This document shows positions 9,652-18,536 of a stretch of 64,000 bases of DNA, in pieces. Under the pieces are notes generated by a model, which had not been told where the DNA came from, did no database searches, and saw only the letters and a list, made by a program, of their open reading frames with translations. A program made the translations under genes and the position numbers. The DNA lies in assembly GCF_000424685.1 (NCBI RefSeq), contig NZ_AUKJ01000020.1, positions 106,931-170,930 on the forward strand, read 5' to 3'. The stretch's first letter is position 1; every line of letters begins with the position of its first letter. Source of the DNA: Methylococcus capsulatus str. Texas = ATCC 19069 (GTDB lineage: Bacteria; Pseudomonadota; Gammaproteobacteria; Methylococcales; Methylococcaceae).

Positions 9652-11261
9652 CAGGGCTTGCCTTGCAGGTATCTGGCGATGTCCTCCCTGGAAAAACCGA
9701 TCTTCCGGGCGATGCGGTCGGCATGGCTGACCCGCGACACCCCTTCGATCAGGCGGTAGGTCGGCTGTTCATTGCGGAATTCCACCTGCCGCGCCTGCCC
9801 GATCCGCCTCCCCTGGTAGACGTCCACCAGTTCATGGTTGTGGGTGATGAGAACCGTGGTGTTGCCCTTTTCCCGGAAGCCGTCGAGGATCGCGACGGAG
9901 ATGTCCATCTTTTCCTCGTTGGTCGTCCCTTCCGACAGCTCATCCATGATGACCAGGCTGCGCGGCGTCGAGGCCAGGAAGATGTCCTTGGTCCGCTTGA
10001 GTTCGGTACCGAAGCGGCCTTCGCCGTCCGTCAGATGGCTGATCTCGGGCACCTGGTAGAACACCCGGTCGGCGACGGTCAGCTCGGCCCGCTCCGCCGG
10101 CACGTAACAACCGGCCTGCGCCAGGATCTGGACCTGCGCCAGGGTCTTGCAGAACGCGGTCTTGCCGCCGCTGTTGGGACCGGTGATGAAAGTCAGCCGC
10201 TGCTCGGTCAGGTCGATGTCATTGGGCACATAGAGCGGATCGTTCTTGGCCAACACCGGATTGCGCACCCCGCGCAGCGACATCCGGTGCCGCTCCCCGT
10301 CCAGGATGGCCGGCAGCGTCATGAAATGCCCGAAGGACTCGCGGAACCGGACGAAGCTCATCAGCTCGTCGAGCTGGCCCAGCGTATCCAGCGTGGCTTG
10401 CACTTCCTCGGAGCGACGGTAAACCTCGCGCAGAGGATAGATGATGCCATCGCGGTCCATGCCGCCGACGATGGGCACGTAGACGAAGCCGATCGGCAGC
10501 AGGAACAGCCAGAACACCGGCGCGATCGACGCCGCAATGTCCAGCGCGAACGGCAAAAACTCGATCGCGGCCAGAAACAGCAGCACCGTGACGGTAAGGC
10601 CGACCGGCTTGAACAGCGACGGCCGAAACCGGATGCCCGGTGTGAACCACCCCTTTTCGGCCCGGGTGCAGACCCGCCTCTCGGTCCGGTACACCGGCCC
10701 CTTCATCAGGGCGTAGGCGCGTGAGCGGGCGAAATCGCGGACTTCCCGCACCAGTGCCTTGAGATAGGCGCTGTCCGGTTCGGGCAAACGGTTGGCGCGC
10801 TCGACCAGCTCGAGCATGAAGCGCGTGCCCTTGATATAGGTGGCGTAGCCGTAGCCGTCGATTTCCAGGGGATGCGCAGGTGAACCGATCAGCCCCAGGA
10901 ACTGGGCGTAGAGGAGATTGTAGAACTCCCCTTCCAGCTTGGCGGCTTCGGCCAGCAGGACTTCGAGTCCCGCCCGCAGCTCAGCGTTCCGCTCCAGTTC
11001 CCGCACCGCCTCCTGCTTGGCGCGGATCAGCCCGGCGTCGACCGGCGGCTGCGCGAGGGAGCGGTACAGCACGGCCCGCCCGATGGCCGTGGTGGCATGA
11101 TCGGCGGCCTCGAACAGCTTGTCCACCTCGATGACCCGGAATGCCTGTTCGTCCAGCACCGCCGCGCCGGTCCGCCCCGGCGCGACCGAAGGGATCTTGG
11201 GCGGTTCCCTGCCGTCGGATTTCAAAATCGTCGGGTAGCCCCGGATATCGATGGATTCCAC
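9651..11261 (-). CDS. MutS-like ATPase with transmembrane segments
   Basis: About 536 residues. The C-terminal third is a MutS-type ABC ATPase with Walker A GPNSGGKTAFCKT, Walker B LVIMDELSEGTT and the H-loop ITHNHE. Mismatch-recognition domains are absent. Two hydrophobic segments lie mid-protein (around LTVTVLLFLAAIEFLPFAL and SIAPVFWLFLLPIGFVYVP), so the protein is probably membrane-bound, unlike true MutS. I prefer a GTG start at 11261, with GAGGGC upstream, over a TTG start 17 codons earlier. It is coupled to gloB. The function is unknown, and a mismatch-repair role is not supported. Confidence 0.8.
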   Translation of the reverse strand: MESIDIRGYPTILKSDGREPPKIPSVAPGRTGAAVLDEQAFRVIEVDKLFEAADHATTAIGRAVLYRSLAQPPVDAGLIRAKQEAVRELERNAELRAGLEVLLAEAAKLEGEFYNLLYAQFLGLIGSPAHPLEIDGYGYATYIKGTRFMLELVERANRLPEPDSAYLKALVREVRDFARSRAYALMKGPVYRTERRVCTRAEKGWFTPGIRFRPSLFKPVGLTVTVLLFLAAIEFLPFALDIAASIAPVFWLFLLPIGFVYVPIVGGMDRDGIIYPLREVYRRSEEVQATLDTLGQLDELMSFVRFRESFGHFMTLPAILDGERHRMSLRGVRNPVLAKNDPLYVPNDIDLTEQRLTFITGPNSGGKTAFCKTLAQVQILAQAGCYVPAERAELTVADRVFYQVPEISHLTDGEGRFGTELKRTKDIFLASTPRSLVIMDELSEGTTNEEKMDISVAILDGFREKGNTTVLITHNHELVDVYQGRRIGQARQVEFRNEQPTYRLIEGVSRVSHADRIARKIGFSREDIARYLQGKP

Positions 11262-11370
11262 TGTACCGCCCTCGCTCGACTGACAAAGTGCAATTTTGAA
11301 CCGGTTGGGCAAAGGAAGGCAAAAGCCACAGGCTCGGCCATCCTCTCGGCAGCCGTTTTCCAGATACGGC

Positions 11371-11582
11371 TTACCGCCAAGCCCGGCTCGGCATCGGGTC
11401 CGTGGCCCCGATGATCTGGTCTCCGATAGCCGATGACGATCCTGCCCGCTCCCCCAATCGGGCTACCGCCACCGATGCACCAGCGGCACCACGACCCTGC
11501 GCCGACAATCGTCGAAGAGCGAAGACGGGACGGCGTCCCCGTGCGGGCGGCCGGTATTTCGGCGGACATCGAACTGGGCCAT
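11371..11582 (-). pseudogene. ccdB: Remnant of ccdB (toxin)
   Basis: From an ATG at 11582 the minus strand encodes MAQFDVRRNTGR, the classic CcdB N-terminus, then after a gap of about eight expected residues FDDCRRRVVVPLV, the next CcdB beta-strand segment. A stop follows at 11464-11466. A CcdB-like C-terminal piece (AIGDQIIGATD) is found in another frame ending at 11371. About 30 residues of the usual ~100 are missing, so the toxin is broken. CcdB normally poisons DNA gyrase. Confidence 0.75.
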
Positions 11583-11830
11583 CGGAACGTCGAATGCTCG
11601 TCGGCAAAAGAACCGTGTTTTTCCTCGAAGTCATTCCACGAGACAACGGTCGCTTCGACGCGTCGAGGTTGTTCGGGCCGGCATTGCAACTCGCGTTCGA
11701 CGAATTCGGCAAGCAGGGCTCGACAACCCCGGACAGGTCATCGGTCGACCGGCGGGCACGCTCCGCCCGTTCCTCGTTGAGACCGAGATCGACCGGGCGC
11801 TTGCGAACCCGAGAGAAGAAAGCATTGATC
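11582..11830 (-). pseudogene. ccdA: Remnant of ccdA (antitoxin)
   Basis: The minus strand encodes KRPVDLGLNEE...RSTDDLSGVVE in one frame. From about 11720 it continues in a second frame with ALLAEFVERELQ...WNDFEEKHGSFADEHSTF, the characteristic CcdA C-terminus. A small deletion therefore frameshifts the gene. The codon before the ccdB start is CGA where the usual overlapping TGA stop would be, giving CGATG instead of TGATG. The order ccdA-ccdB and the overlap are as in functional loci, so this is a decayed type II toxin-antitoxin module. Confidence 0.78.
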
Positions 11831-11942
11831 CCTGGACTCCCGCCGATCCGAACTTGAGGCGCCCCCCGCCTGCGCATACCATTAGCCGCCCGAATTCCCG
11901 CATCCGGCGTCGGAAAATCCGGCGAACCCTTGAAGAGCCCCT

Positions 11943-13853
11943 ATGCAAAAAGCCCTGTTCAATCTCGTCCTGCGCGGCCTGGAAAAGCAGGTGCCGGCCA
12001 CCGGCCTCGGCCTGTTCCGGCTGGCGTTCGGACTGGTCGCGTTCCAGGAAATCTGTTTCCTGTATTACTTCCGCCAGCTGATCTTCGATCCGGTGCCCTA
12101 CCTGGACATCGCTTCGCCCTCGGTCCATCTGTTCCTGGTGCTGTGGGCGATCGCCGCGCTGTGCCTGGCGCTGGGACTGTACACCCGGCTCGCCGCCATC
12201 GCCAACTACCTGTTCTGGCTGGTGTTCACGGTGTTCACGCCGATGTGGAAGGACTTCGACGGCGGCTTCGACCAGCTCATGCTGGGATCGAGCCTGCTCT
12301 TGATCTTCCTGCCCTCGGAACGCGCCTGGTCGCTGGACCGGCTGCGCCTCGCCTGGCGCCATTCGACGGTGGATCGGTGCTACGCCCTGCCGCGGACGGT
12401 GCCGGTGCTGTGTTATTTCCTGCCGCTGGCGGTGTCGCTCGGCTTCATCTATTTCGATTCGGTGATCCACAAGCTATTCGCCGAGTTCTGGCGCAACGGC
12501 TTGGGGCCCTGGCTTCCCTCCTCGCTGCCTTATTACATGTCGCCGCTGGACATGGGCTGGCTGCTGGAGATCGAGCCGCTGCAGCGGGCGATCGGCTACA
12601 CCATCATCGCGTTCCAGTTCGCCTTCCTGTTCCTGCTGTATTTCCGCCGCTTCCGCGTGCCCCTGATGCTGGTCGGCCTATCGCTGCACGCGGGCATCAT
12701 CGTGTCGCTGAACATCTACCCGTTCGGCTTCGGCATGCTGGTGCATTATTTCCTGATGGTGCCGTTCCGTTGGTGGCGGACCCTCGGGCGAACCCTGCGC
12801 CCGGCGGAGCCGGCGTTGCAGGTGTTCTACGACGAGCGCTGCCCGCTGTGCCTCAAGACCGTCCTCGCCATCGAGCATTTCGACGTGTTCCGCGCCGTGG
12901 AATTCCGCGGACTGCAGACCCACGCCGCGACGGCACCCCCTCTCGAGGACATTCCCGAACGGGACCTGCTGGGCGATCTCTACGCCGTCGACCGCGAAGG
13001 GCGACGCTATTCGGGGGTGGCGACCTACGCCCGCATCCTGGTCGCCATGCGCTATCCAGCGCTGGCGGGACTGGCGATGCGGCTGCCGGGCCTCGCTACG
13101 ATCGCCGACCGGGTCTACCGGCGTATCGCCGACAACCGCGTCCGGCTGGGCTGCGACGCGTCCTGCGCGCCGGCGCCGGGCCGGACGGAGCCCGACCTGG
13201 CCCAGCGCATCGGCCGATGGGTCGGCGGCAGCCTGCAGCAGCGGGCCAACCGCATCAGCCGGATGCTGGTCGTCGTGCTGATCCTGCAACTCAACTGCAC
13301 CCTGCACTACGCCATCCTCTATCGACTGGGCGTGGACACCAAGGCCAACGAAGCCGGACAGGTGCTGACGATGCTCAGCAATGCGCTGATTTCGGCCTCC
13401 CACACGTTCTTGGGCATCACCCCGCATCCACTCTACCTGCACGACCATTTCCAGGGCTACGAGCACATACTGGGGATCGTCCATCTCGACTCCGACGGCA
13501 AGGAACGCTGGCTGCCGTTCGTGGACGAGGAGGGCCGGATCGTGTCGCCGAACTGGGGCCGGGTGCATTCCATGTGGGCTAACGTCGCGGTGACCCGACA
13601 CATGGACCCACGCCGACTGGACAAATTCGTGCGCAAGGTGACGGCGTTCTGGGGCACCCGCCTCGGGCTGGATCTGAACCGGACCACGTTCGTGCTCAAG
13701 CTCAAAACGGTCAAAGCACCGATGGACTGGGAGCCGGGCCTGCGCCGGTACAACCTCGCCCAACCCTGGGAGGACGTCGGCCGGGCGGTGTGGCGCGACG
13801 GCGAGATGCGGCTGGAGCTGGACCGCGACCTGGAGGCGCTGAGCGCCGACTGA
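11943..13853 (+). CDS. HTTM-domain membrane protein fused to a DCC thiol-oxidoreductase-like domain
   Basis: 636 residues. The first ~280 residues form several membrane helices of the HTTM type (the domain of vitamin K-dependent gamma-carboxylase-like proteins). Next is a DUF393/DCC domain with VFYDERCPLCLKTV, carrying the D..CP.C motif of a thioredoxin-like fold. After another hydrophobic helix there is a C-terminal soluble region of about 150 residues. A small TGAAGAG lies upstream of the ATG. The gene stands alone, convergent with rmuC. Substrates are unknown; gamma-carboxylation is not claimed. Confidence 0.8.
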   Translation: MQKALFNLVLRGLEKQVPATGLGLFRLAFGLVAFQEICFLYYFRQLIFDPVPYLDIASPSVHLFLVLWAIAALCLALGLYTRLAAIANYLFWLVFTVFTPMWKDFDGGFDQLMLGSSLLLIFLPSERAWSLDRLRLAWRHSTVDRCYALPRTVPVLCYFLPLAVSLGFIYFDSVIHKLFAEFWRNGLGPWLPSSLPYYMSPLDMGWLLEIEPLQRAIGYTIIAFQFAFLFLLYFRRFRVPLMLVGLSLHAGIIVSLNIYPFGFGMLVHYFLMVPFRWWRTLGRTLRPAEPALQVFYDERCPLCLKTVLAIEHFDVFRAVEFRGLQTHAATAPPLEDIPERDLLGDLYAVDREGRRYSGVATYARILVAMRYPALAGLAMRLPGLATIADRVYRRIADNRVRLGCDASCAPAPGRTEPDLAQRIGRWVGGSLQQRANRISRMLVVVLILQLNCTLHYAILYRLGVDTKANEAGQVLTMLSNALISASHTFLGITPHPLYLHDHFQGYEHILGIVHLDSDGKERWLPFVDEEGRIVSPNWGRVHSMWANVAVTRHMDPRRLDKFVRKVTAFWGTRLGLDLNRTTFVLKLKTVKAPMDWEPGLRRYNLAQPWEDVGRAVWRDGEMRLELDRDLEALSAD

Positions 13854-13857
13854 GTCT

Positions 13858-15279
13858 TCAGTCGTCCGCCTCCGCCGTCGAGGGCAGCAACCACCCCGCC
13901 TCCTGCGCCGGGATGGCCTCGACCTCCTTGAGCTTGCGGGTCAGCACGCGGGTGCGGGTTTCAGCCTTGTCGATGGAGCTGGTGGCCTCCTCCAGCTTCT
14001 TGCGGGTATAGGCCAGGGCATCGCCGAATTTGGTGAATTCGGTCTTGACCGCTCCGAGGAGGGTCCATACCTCCGACGAGCGCCGCTCGATCGCCAGGGT
14101 CCGGAAACCCATCTGCAGGCTGTTCAGCATGGCGGCCAGGGTGGTCGGGCCGGCCAGGGTCACCCGGTAGTCGCGCTGCAGGGTTTCGGCCAGCCCGGGC
14201 CGGCGCAGGGCCTCGGCGTACAGCCCCTCGATCGGCAGGTAGAGGATGGCGAAGTCGGTGGTGTGCGGCGGCTCCACGTATTTGTCGCGGATCGTCCGGG
14301 CCTCGTTCTTCAGGCGTTGTTCCAGCGCCTTGCCGCTCGCTTCGATGCCGGCGTGATCCGCGCCGTCCTGCGCATCCAGCAACTTCTGGTAATCCTCGAT
14401 GGGGAATTTGGCGTCGATCGGCAGCCACACCGGCGCATCGCCCGAATCCCGTCCAGGCAGCCGGATCGCGAACTCGACCCGTTCCGCCCCGTTGGGTCGG
14501 GTCGGCACGTTCTTGCCGTACTGCTCCGGAGTCAATATCTGTTCCAGCAGGGCGTCGAGCTGCACCTCGCCCCAAGTACCGCGGGTCTTGACATTGGTGA
14601 GCACCCGCTTCAGGTCCCCCACCCCCGAGGCGAGGGACTGCATCTCCCCCAAGCCCTTGTGTACCTGCTCCAGGCGCTCGCTGACCAGCTTGAACGACTC
14701 GCCCAGCCGCTGCTCCAGGGTGTTGTGGAGCTTCTCGTCGACGGTCTGGCGCATCTGCTCCAGCTTCTGGCCGTTGTCGTGCTGCAGCGCCTGCAGCCTT
14801 TCCTCGATGGTGAGGCGCAGACGTTCGATGCTCTTCTCGTTCGTCCCGGCGAGGGTTTCGAGCTGGTTTTTCAGCAGCAGGCCGACGCTGTCGAGCTGTT
14901 CCTTCTGCACTTCGCCGAAGCGCTTCAGCCCCAGGCTCATCTCCTCCCGTCCATCCCGGGCATCGGCCTGGACCCGAACGAGCTTTTCGTCCATCAGCAG
15001 CCGCATCCTTTCGGCCTGATCCTGCTGCGCCATCTGGAACCGGCCGATCGCCCCGCCGATCTCCTCGCGGCTGTCGCGGGATGCACGGCCGATCTCTGCC
15101 CTGAGCTGGCTCAGCTCCTCGCGCAGCAGGCGCTCCATGTGTTCACGCTCGGATGTGAGCGACGCCAGTCGCCGCCCTTGGCGCAGACAAAGAAACAGGC
15201 AAATCCACAACGGCAGGACGATCCCTGCGAGAACTGCAACGGCGAGATACGGGGCAAGTGCTCCAGTCAACCCAATCAC
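13858..15279 (-). CDS. rmuC: DNA recombination protein RmuC homologue
   Basis: 473 residues. The N-terminal hydrophobic helix (about 8-32) is followed by a long coiled coil to about residue 215 and then the RmuC nuclease-like domain with TRGTWGEVQLDALLEQIL and LPIDAKFPIEDYQ. RmuC limits inversions at short inverted repeats and is thought to act on DNA structures near the membrane. It is a single gene, convergent with the HTTM-DCC gene with a four-base gap. Confidence 0.93.
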   Translation of the reverse strand: MIGLTGALAPYLAVAVLAGIVLPLWICLFLCLRQGRRLASLTSEREHMERLLREELSQLRAEIGRASRDSREEIGGAIGRFQMAQQDQAERMRLLMDEKLVRVQADARDGREEMSLGLKRFGEVQKEQLDSVGLLLKNQLETLAGTNEKSIERLRLTIEERLQALQHDNGQKLEQMRQTVDEKLHNTLEQRLGESFKLVSERLEQVHKGLGEMQSLASGVGDLKRVLTNVKTRGTWGEVQLDALLEQILTPEQYGKNVPTRPNGAERVEFAIRLPGRDSGDAPVWLPIDAKFPIEDYQKLLDAQDGADHAGIEASGKALEQRLKNEARTIRDKYVEPPHTTDFAILYLPIEGLYAEALRRPGLAETLQRDYRVTLAGPTTLAAMLNSLQMGFRTLAIERRSSEVWTLLGAVKTEFTKFGDALAYTRKKLEEATSSIDKAETRTRVLTRKLKEVEAIPAQEAGWLLPSTAEADD

Positions 15280-15511
15280 CTTTCATTAATATAAATATTG
15301 TCTAATCTTTCCAAGGCCATGGCGTATCGCTGCCAAACCGTTTCCAAGCGTCGGTGCGTTCTGGCGCATCAGAAATTCCGAATAAATCTTTGACCGGCAT
15401 CAATGCCGGAACATTGGATTAGGGGACATCCTGTCGGCGCATCGACAGCAAAACAAGGGGTTCCGCCCGTTCTTTGCGGCGGCGCCCGAACGAAAGAAGG
15501 GGAGTACACTA

Positions 15512-18421
15512 ATGTATACGACAAACCACCGTTTCAAACAGGGGATCGCGAGCGTGCTCGCCGTCTCCATTGCCGCTTTCGCCGGCATGGTCCAGGCCAA
15601 GGACCTGACCATCACCTCGGCATCCTGGAATGCGAAGACCAAAAGCCTGAGCCTGGCCGGGACCAGCGAAAACCGGGCCGTGGTCACCCTGTACAATGCC
15701 CGAACCAACGCGAAACTCGCCTCTGTGACGGCCAGCAAGAGCGGCGCCTGGAGCAATACGCTCTCGAAACCCGCGGCCGTGCCCTGCCGCGTTCGGGCGA
15801 CCTCCAAGGACTCGGCGACCGAGCGCGACGTGGCCAATGCTCCCGCCGATTGCTCCGGCAGCGCCCCCAACCAGCCGCCGGTTGCCAACGCGGGCCCCGA
15901 CCAGGCCGTCACCCTCGCCCAGGGCCAGAGCAGCATCGCCGTTACCCTCAACGGCAGCGGCTCTTCCGATCCGGACGGCAGCATCGCATCCTACCAATGG
16001 ACCGGCAATCCCGATCCCGCCGACACGGTCAGCCCCGGCGTCATCCTGACCGCGGGCACGTATGTCTTCACGCTCACCGTCACCGACGACAAGGGGGCGA
16101 CCAGCGCCGCCGATACGGTCCAGGTCACCGTCGCCGCGCCGCCCGCCTCCTCCGCCGGTTCGATCAATTCCACCAGTGCCGCCTCGCTGGCCAAGGTCAC
16201 CACCCCGGTGCCCGAGCCGTCCAAGGTCACCAGCGGCAACTACAGCGTGCTGGCGGTCAATGACCTGGGCATGCACTGTGTCGATCTCGACACCCGCATC
16301 GTCAACATCCTGCCGCCCTTCCAGGTGATGCTCGGCCAGGTCATCCAGAAAGGCGCGAAACCGGTCATCAACCCACAGGGGGTCGAGCTCTATTATTCGG
16401 CGGTATCGAACCCCAAAGACCCCATCCTGTCCCGGAACGATCTGTTCAACGGCATTGCCGCGGACGGCACGACCTTCAAAACCAATTTCTGGGACAGCGT
16501 CGTCAATGGCGCCTATGATGCCTTCTATCCGCCCCTGGACCAGCCGCCGCTGAATCTTCCCGCCGGCACGAGACTGGCCGATCTGGTGCCCGTCGACAAA
16601 GGGTTGCCGGTGCCCAACGCGGAAAAGCTCTATATCGGCAGCGACGGCAGGGTCAACAGCGGCGACGAACGGCTCGCCGTCGCCCAGCATGCGATGCCGG
16701 GATTCTCCAGTCCGTATGCCGCCAACGCTCCGCAGCGCGTCGAAGAGCGTTACACCGATAAGCCGATGTTCGTGAATTTCCCCTTCGGCTACGTCGCGAA
16801 CGGCGTCAACTGGTTCGAGGCAGCAGGCATCCCGTTGGCGCCGTTCGATGATTTCGGCCGGCAGAACCCTTTCCCGCTGGTGAGAGTGCAGGCGAAGAGC
16901 GGCACTACCGTGCTTGCCACCGTGGATACGGTGCTCCCGGTATCGAGCGAAGCGAGCTGCACCAACTGTCATTCCGACCCCGCGGACGTCGCGAACAGCC
17001 GGTCCAGCTGGCCGACCGACGCATTGCGGGGCGCCGGCCTGGAAGTCGCCACCAGGGTCCAGGACCCTGACACCAACAACCCCACCAAGGTCAGCGTGGA
17101 ATACGCCGCAGACATCAACATCCTGCGCCTGCATGACCTCCGCCAGGGCGCGAACTACGTCGATCCCACCGGCGCGAAAACGCCCTGCGATATCAAGTCG
17201 GGCCTCCCTGCCAGTTCCAACGGTGATGCCAACTGCCTGACCTACAAGGCGGTGGTGCAGAACAAGCCGGTGGTATGCCAGAGCTGCCATTACACCCCGG
17301 CCCTGGACCTGGCACAGGTCGGCCCCCAGGCCGGCGCCATCGGCAGCCCCGCCAACGGCCGCAACCAGCTGGCACACCAGAGCAATTCACGGGTGATGCA
17401 CAACCACCACGGCACCTTCACCAACCTGTTCACGGCCATTCCGGCACCCGACCAGGATCCTGCGACCGGCGCCATCCGGAATCAGGCCGAACGATTGACG
17501 GCGCTGGAACAGAACTGCTACCAGTGCCATCCGGGCAAGGAAACCAAATGCCTGCGCGGCGCCATGTTCAACGGCGGCATGCTGTGCAGCGACTGCCACG
17601 GCGACATGAAGCAGATCGGCGCCGACTTCTCCACCGGCGTCTCCCCCGCCAACCCTGGAGCCTTCGTGTTGAACCAGGGCAACTTCTACGATCCGGCCAG
17701 CAGCCAGCCCCGGGTACCCTGGGCCAACGAACCCGGCTGCGGCTCCTGTCACACGGGCGACGCCAATGGCAACCTGACGGGCTCGGCCAACGTGATCGTC
17801 AACAAGGTCGACAGCAAGGGCAACAAGGACGGCATCCGCCTGCGCCAGGCCTTCCGCACGGGCGATGCCAAGGCCACGCCCATCGTACCCAGCAACAAGC
17901 GCTTCGCCGAGCCGGCCATTCCCGCCCAGTTCAACGGCTTCAACAACCCAGGCGCGGGTAATCCCAAGCTGTATCGGGTCAGTACTGGCCACGGCGGGGT
18001 GATGTGCGAAGGCTGCCACGGCGCGACCCACGCGGAGTGGCCGAATGCCACGGCCAATGCCAACGACAACCTGGCCGCCGTGCAGTTGCAGGGCCACACC
18101 GGCACGATCGCCGAGTGCAACACCTGTCACACGGCCGGCAGCCTCCCAAGCAGCACCCAAGGGGGGCCTCACGGCATGCACCTGGTCAATGACAGCCGCT
18201 TCTACGGCGATGCCCACGGGGATCTGGCGGAAAACCAGAACCGGCAGCCCGGTGGCGGCACCTGCGGTGCCTGCCATGGCAGCGATCATCTCGGAACCGT
18301 CCTCTCGCGCGCCGCCGCCGACCGCAGGTTTTCGGTGGAAGGCAAAACCGTCAGCATCAAAGCGGGTCAGCCGGTGGCGTGCAATCTCTGCCACAGCCTG
18401 AGCAAGAGCTTCGAGCGGTAG
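15512..18421 (+). CDS. Nine-haem c-type cytochrome with PKD domain
   Basis: 969 residues with a signal peptide ending near MVQAKD. An immunoglobulin-like N-terminal stretch is followed by a PKD domain (about residues 125-210, with NAGPDQAV and DPDGSIASYQW). Nine CxxCH haem sites lie between about residues 483 and 961: CTNCH, CQSCH, CYQCH, CSDCH, CGSCH, CEGCH, CNTCH, CGACH and CNLCH. It must be exported, probably to the cell surface, where PKD domains are common; surface multihaem cytochromes are known from M. capsulatus. AAGGGGAG lies before the ATG. It stands alone with strong hairpins after it. An electron-transfer role is inferred; no partner gene is adjacent. Confidence 0.88.
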   Translation: MYTTNHRFKQGIASVLAVSIAAFAGMVQAKDLTITSASWNAKTKSLSLAGTSENRAVVTLYNARTNAKLASVTASKSGAWSNTLSKPAAVPCRVRATSKDSATERDVANAPADCSGSAPNQPPVANAGPDQAVTLAQGQSSIAVTLNGSGSSDPDGSIASYQWTGNPDPADTVSPGVILTAGTYVFTLTVTDDKGATSAADTVQVTVAAPPASSAGSINSTSAASLAKVTTPVPEPSKVTSGNYSVLAVNDLGMHCVDLDTRIVNILPPFQVMLGQVIQKGAKPVINPQGVELYYSAVSNPKDPILSRNDLFNGIAADGTTFKTNFWDSVVNGAYDAFYPPLDQPPLNLPAGTRLADLVPVDKGLPVPNAEKLYIGSDGRVNSGDERLAVAQHAMPGFSSPYAANAPQRVEERYTDKPMFVNFPFGYVANGVNWFEAAGIPLAPFDDFGRQNPFPLVRVQAKSGTTVLATVDTVLPVSSEASCTNCHSDPADVANSRSSWPTDALRGAGLEVATRVQDPDTNNPTKVSVEYAADINILRLHDLRQGANYVDPTGAKTPCDIKSGLPASSNGDANCLTYKAVVQNKPVVCQSCHYTPALDLAQVGPQAGAIGSPANGRNQLAHQSNSRVMHNHHGTFTNLFTAIPAPDQDPATGAIRNQAERLTALEQNCYQCHPGKETKCLRGAMFNGGMLCSDCHGDMKQIGADFSTGVSPANPGAFVLNQGNFYDPASSQPRVPWANEPGCGSCHTGDANGNLTGSANVIVNKVDSKGNKDGIRLRQAFRTGDAKATPIVPSNKRFAEPAIPAQFNGFNNPGAGNPKLYRVSTGHGGVMCEGCHGATHAEWPNATANANDNLAAVQLQGHTGTIAECNTCHTAGSLPSSTQGGPHGMHLVNDSRFYGDAHGDLAENQNRQPGGGTCGACHGSDHLGTVLSRAAADRRFSVEGKTVSIKAGQPVACNLCHSLSKSFER

Positions 18422-18438
18422 AAAACCAGGAGCCGGCA

Positions 18439-18474
18439 CCGTTCGCGGCCCGCCCAGGTGGCGGCCGCGAACGG
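18439..18474 (+). terminator. GC-rich hairpin after the multihaem cytochrome gene
   Basis: A perfect 12-bp stem (18439-18450 with 18463-18474) sits 18 bases after the stop. It lacks a U-run and probably protects the mRNA 3' end or works with the next hairpin. Confidence 0.5.
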
Positions 18475-18496
18475 AAAGACCCGGACGGTATCCGCC

Positions 18497-18536
18497 GGGC
18501 GTTTTTCGTCTCCCGAGCGAAAAACGCCCTATTTTT
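18497..18536 (+). terminator. Intrinsic terminator of the multihaem cytochrome gene
   Basis: The 12-bp stem GGGCGTTTTTCG/CGAAAAACGCCC (18497-18508 with 18518-18529) is followed by TATTTTT. It ends exactly where the convergent GGDEF gene stops. Confidence 0.8.

Noticed and set aside
11402..11857. 151-residue plus-strand ORF in the gap before the HTTM gene
   Set aside because: It is antisense to the ccdA/ccdB remnants and has no ribosome site or domain.
15431..15448. Hairpin CTGTCG/CGACAG and purine-rich leader before the multihaem gene as a riboswitch (for example c-di-GMP)
   Set aside because: Stem is only 6 bp and none of the conserved riboswitch core elements are visible.
15509..17377. 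622-residue minus-strand frame over the multihaem cytochrome
   Set aside because: Opposite strand carries signal peptide and CxxCH motifs; the minus frame is low-complexity Gly/Arg/Val.
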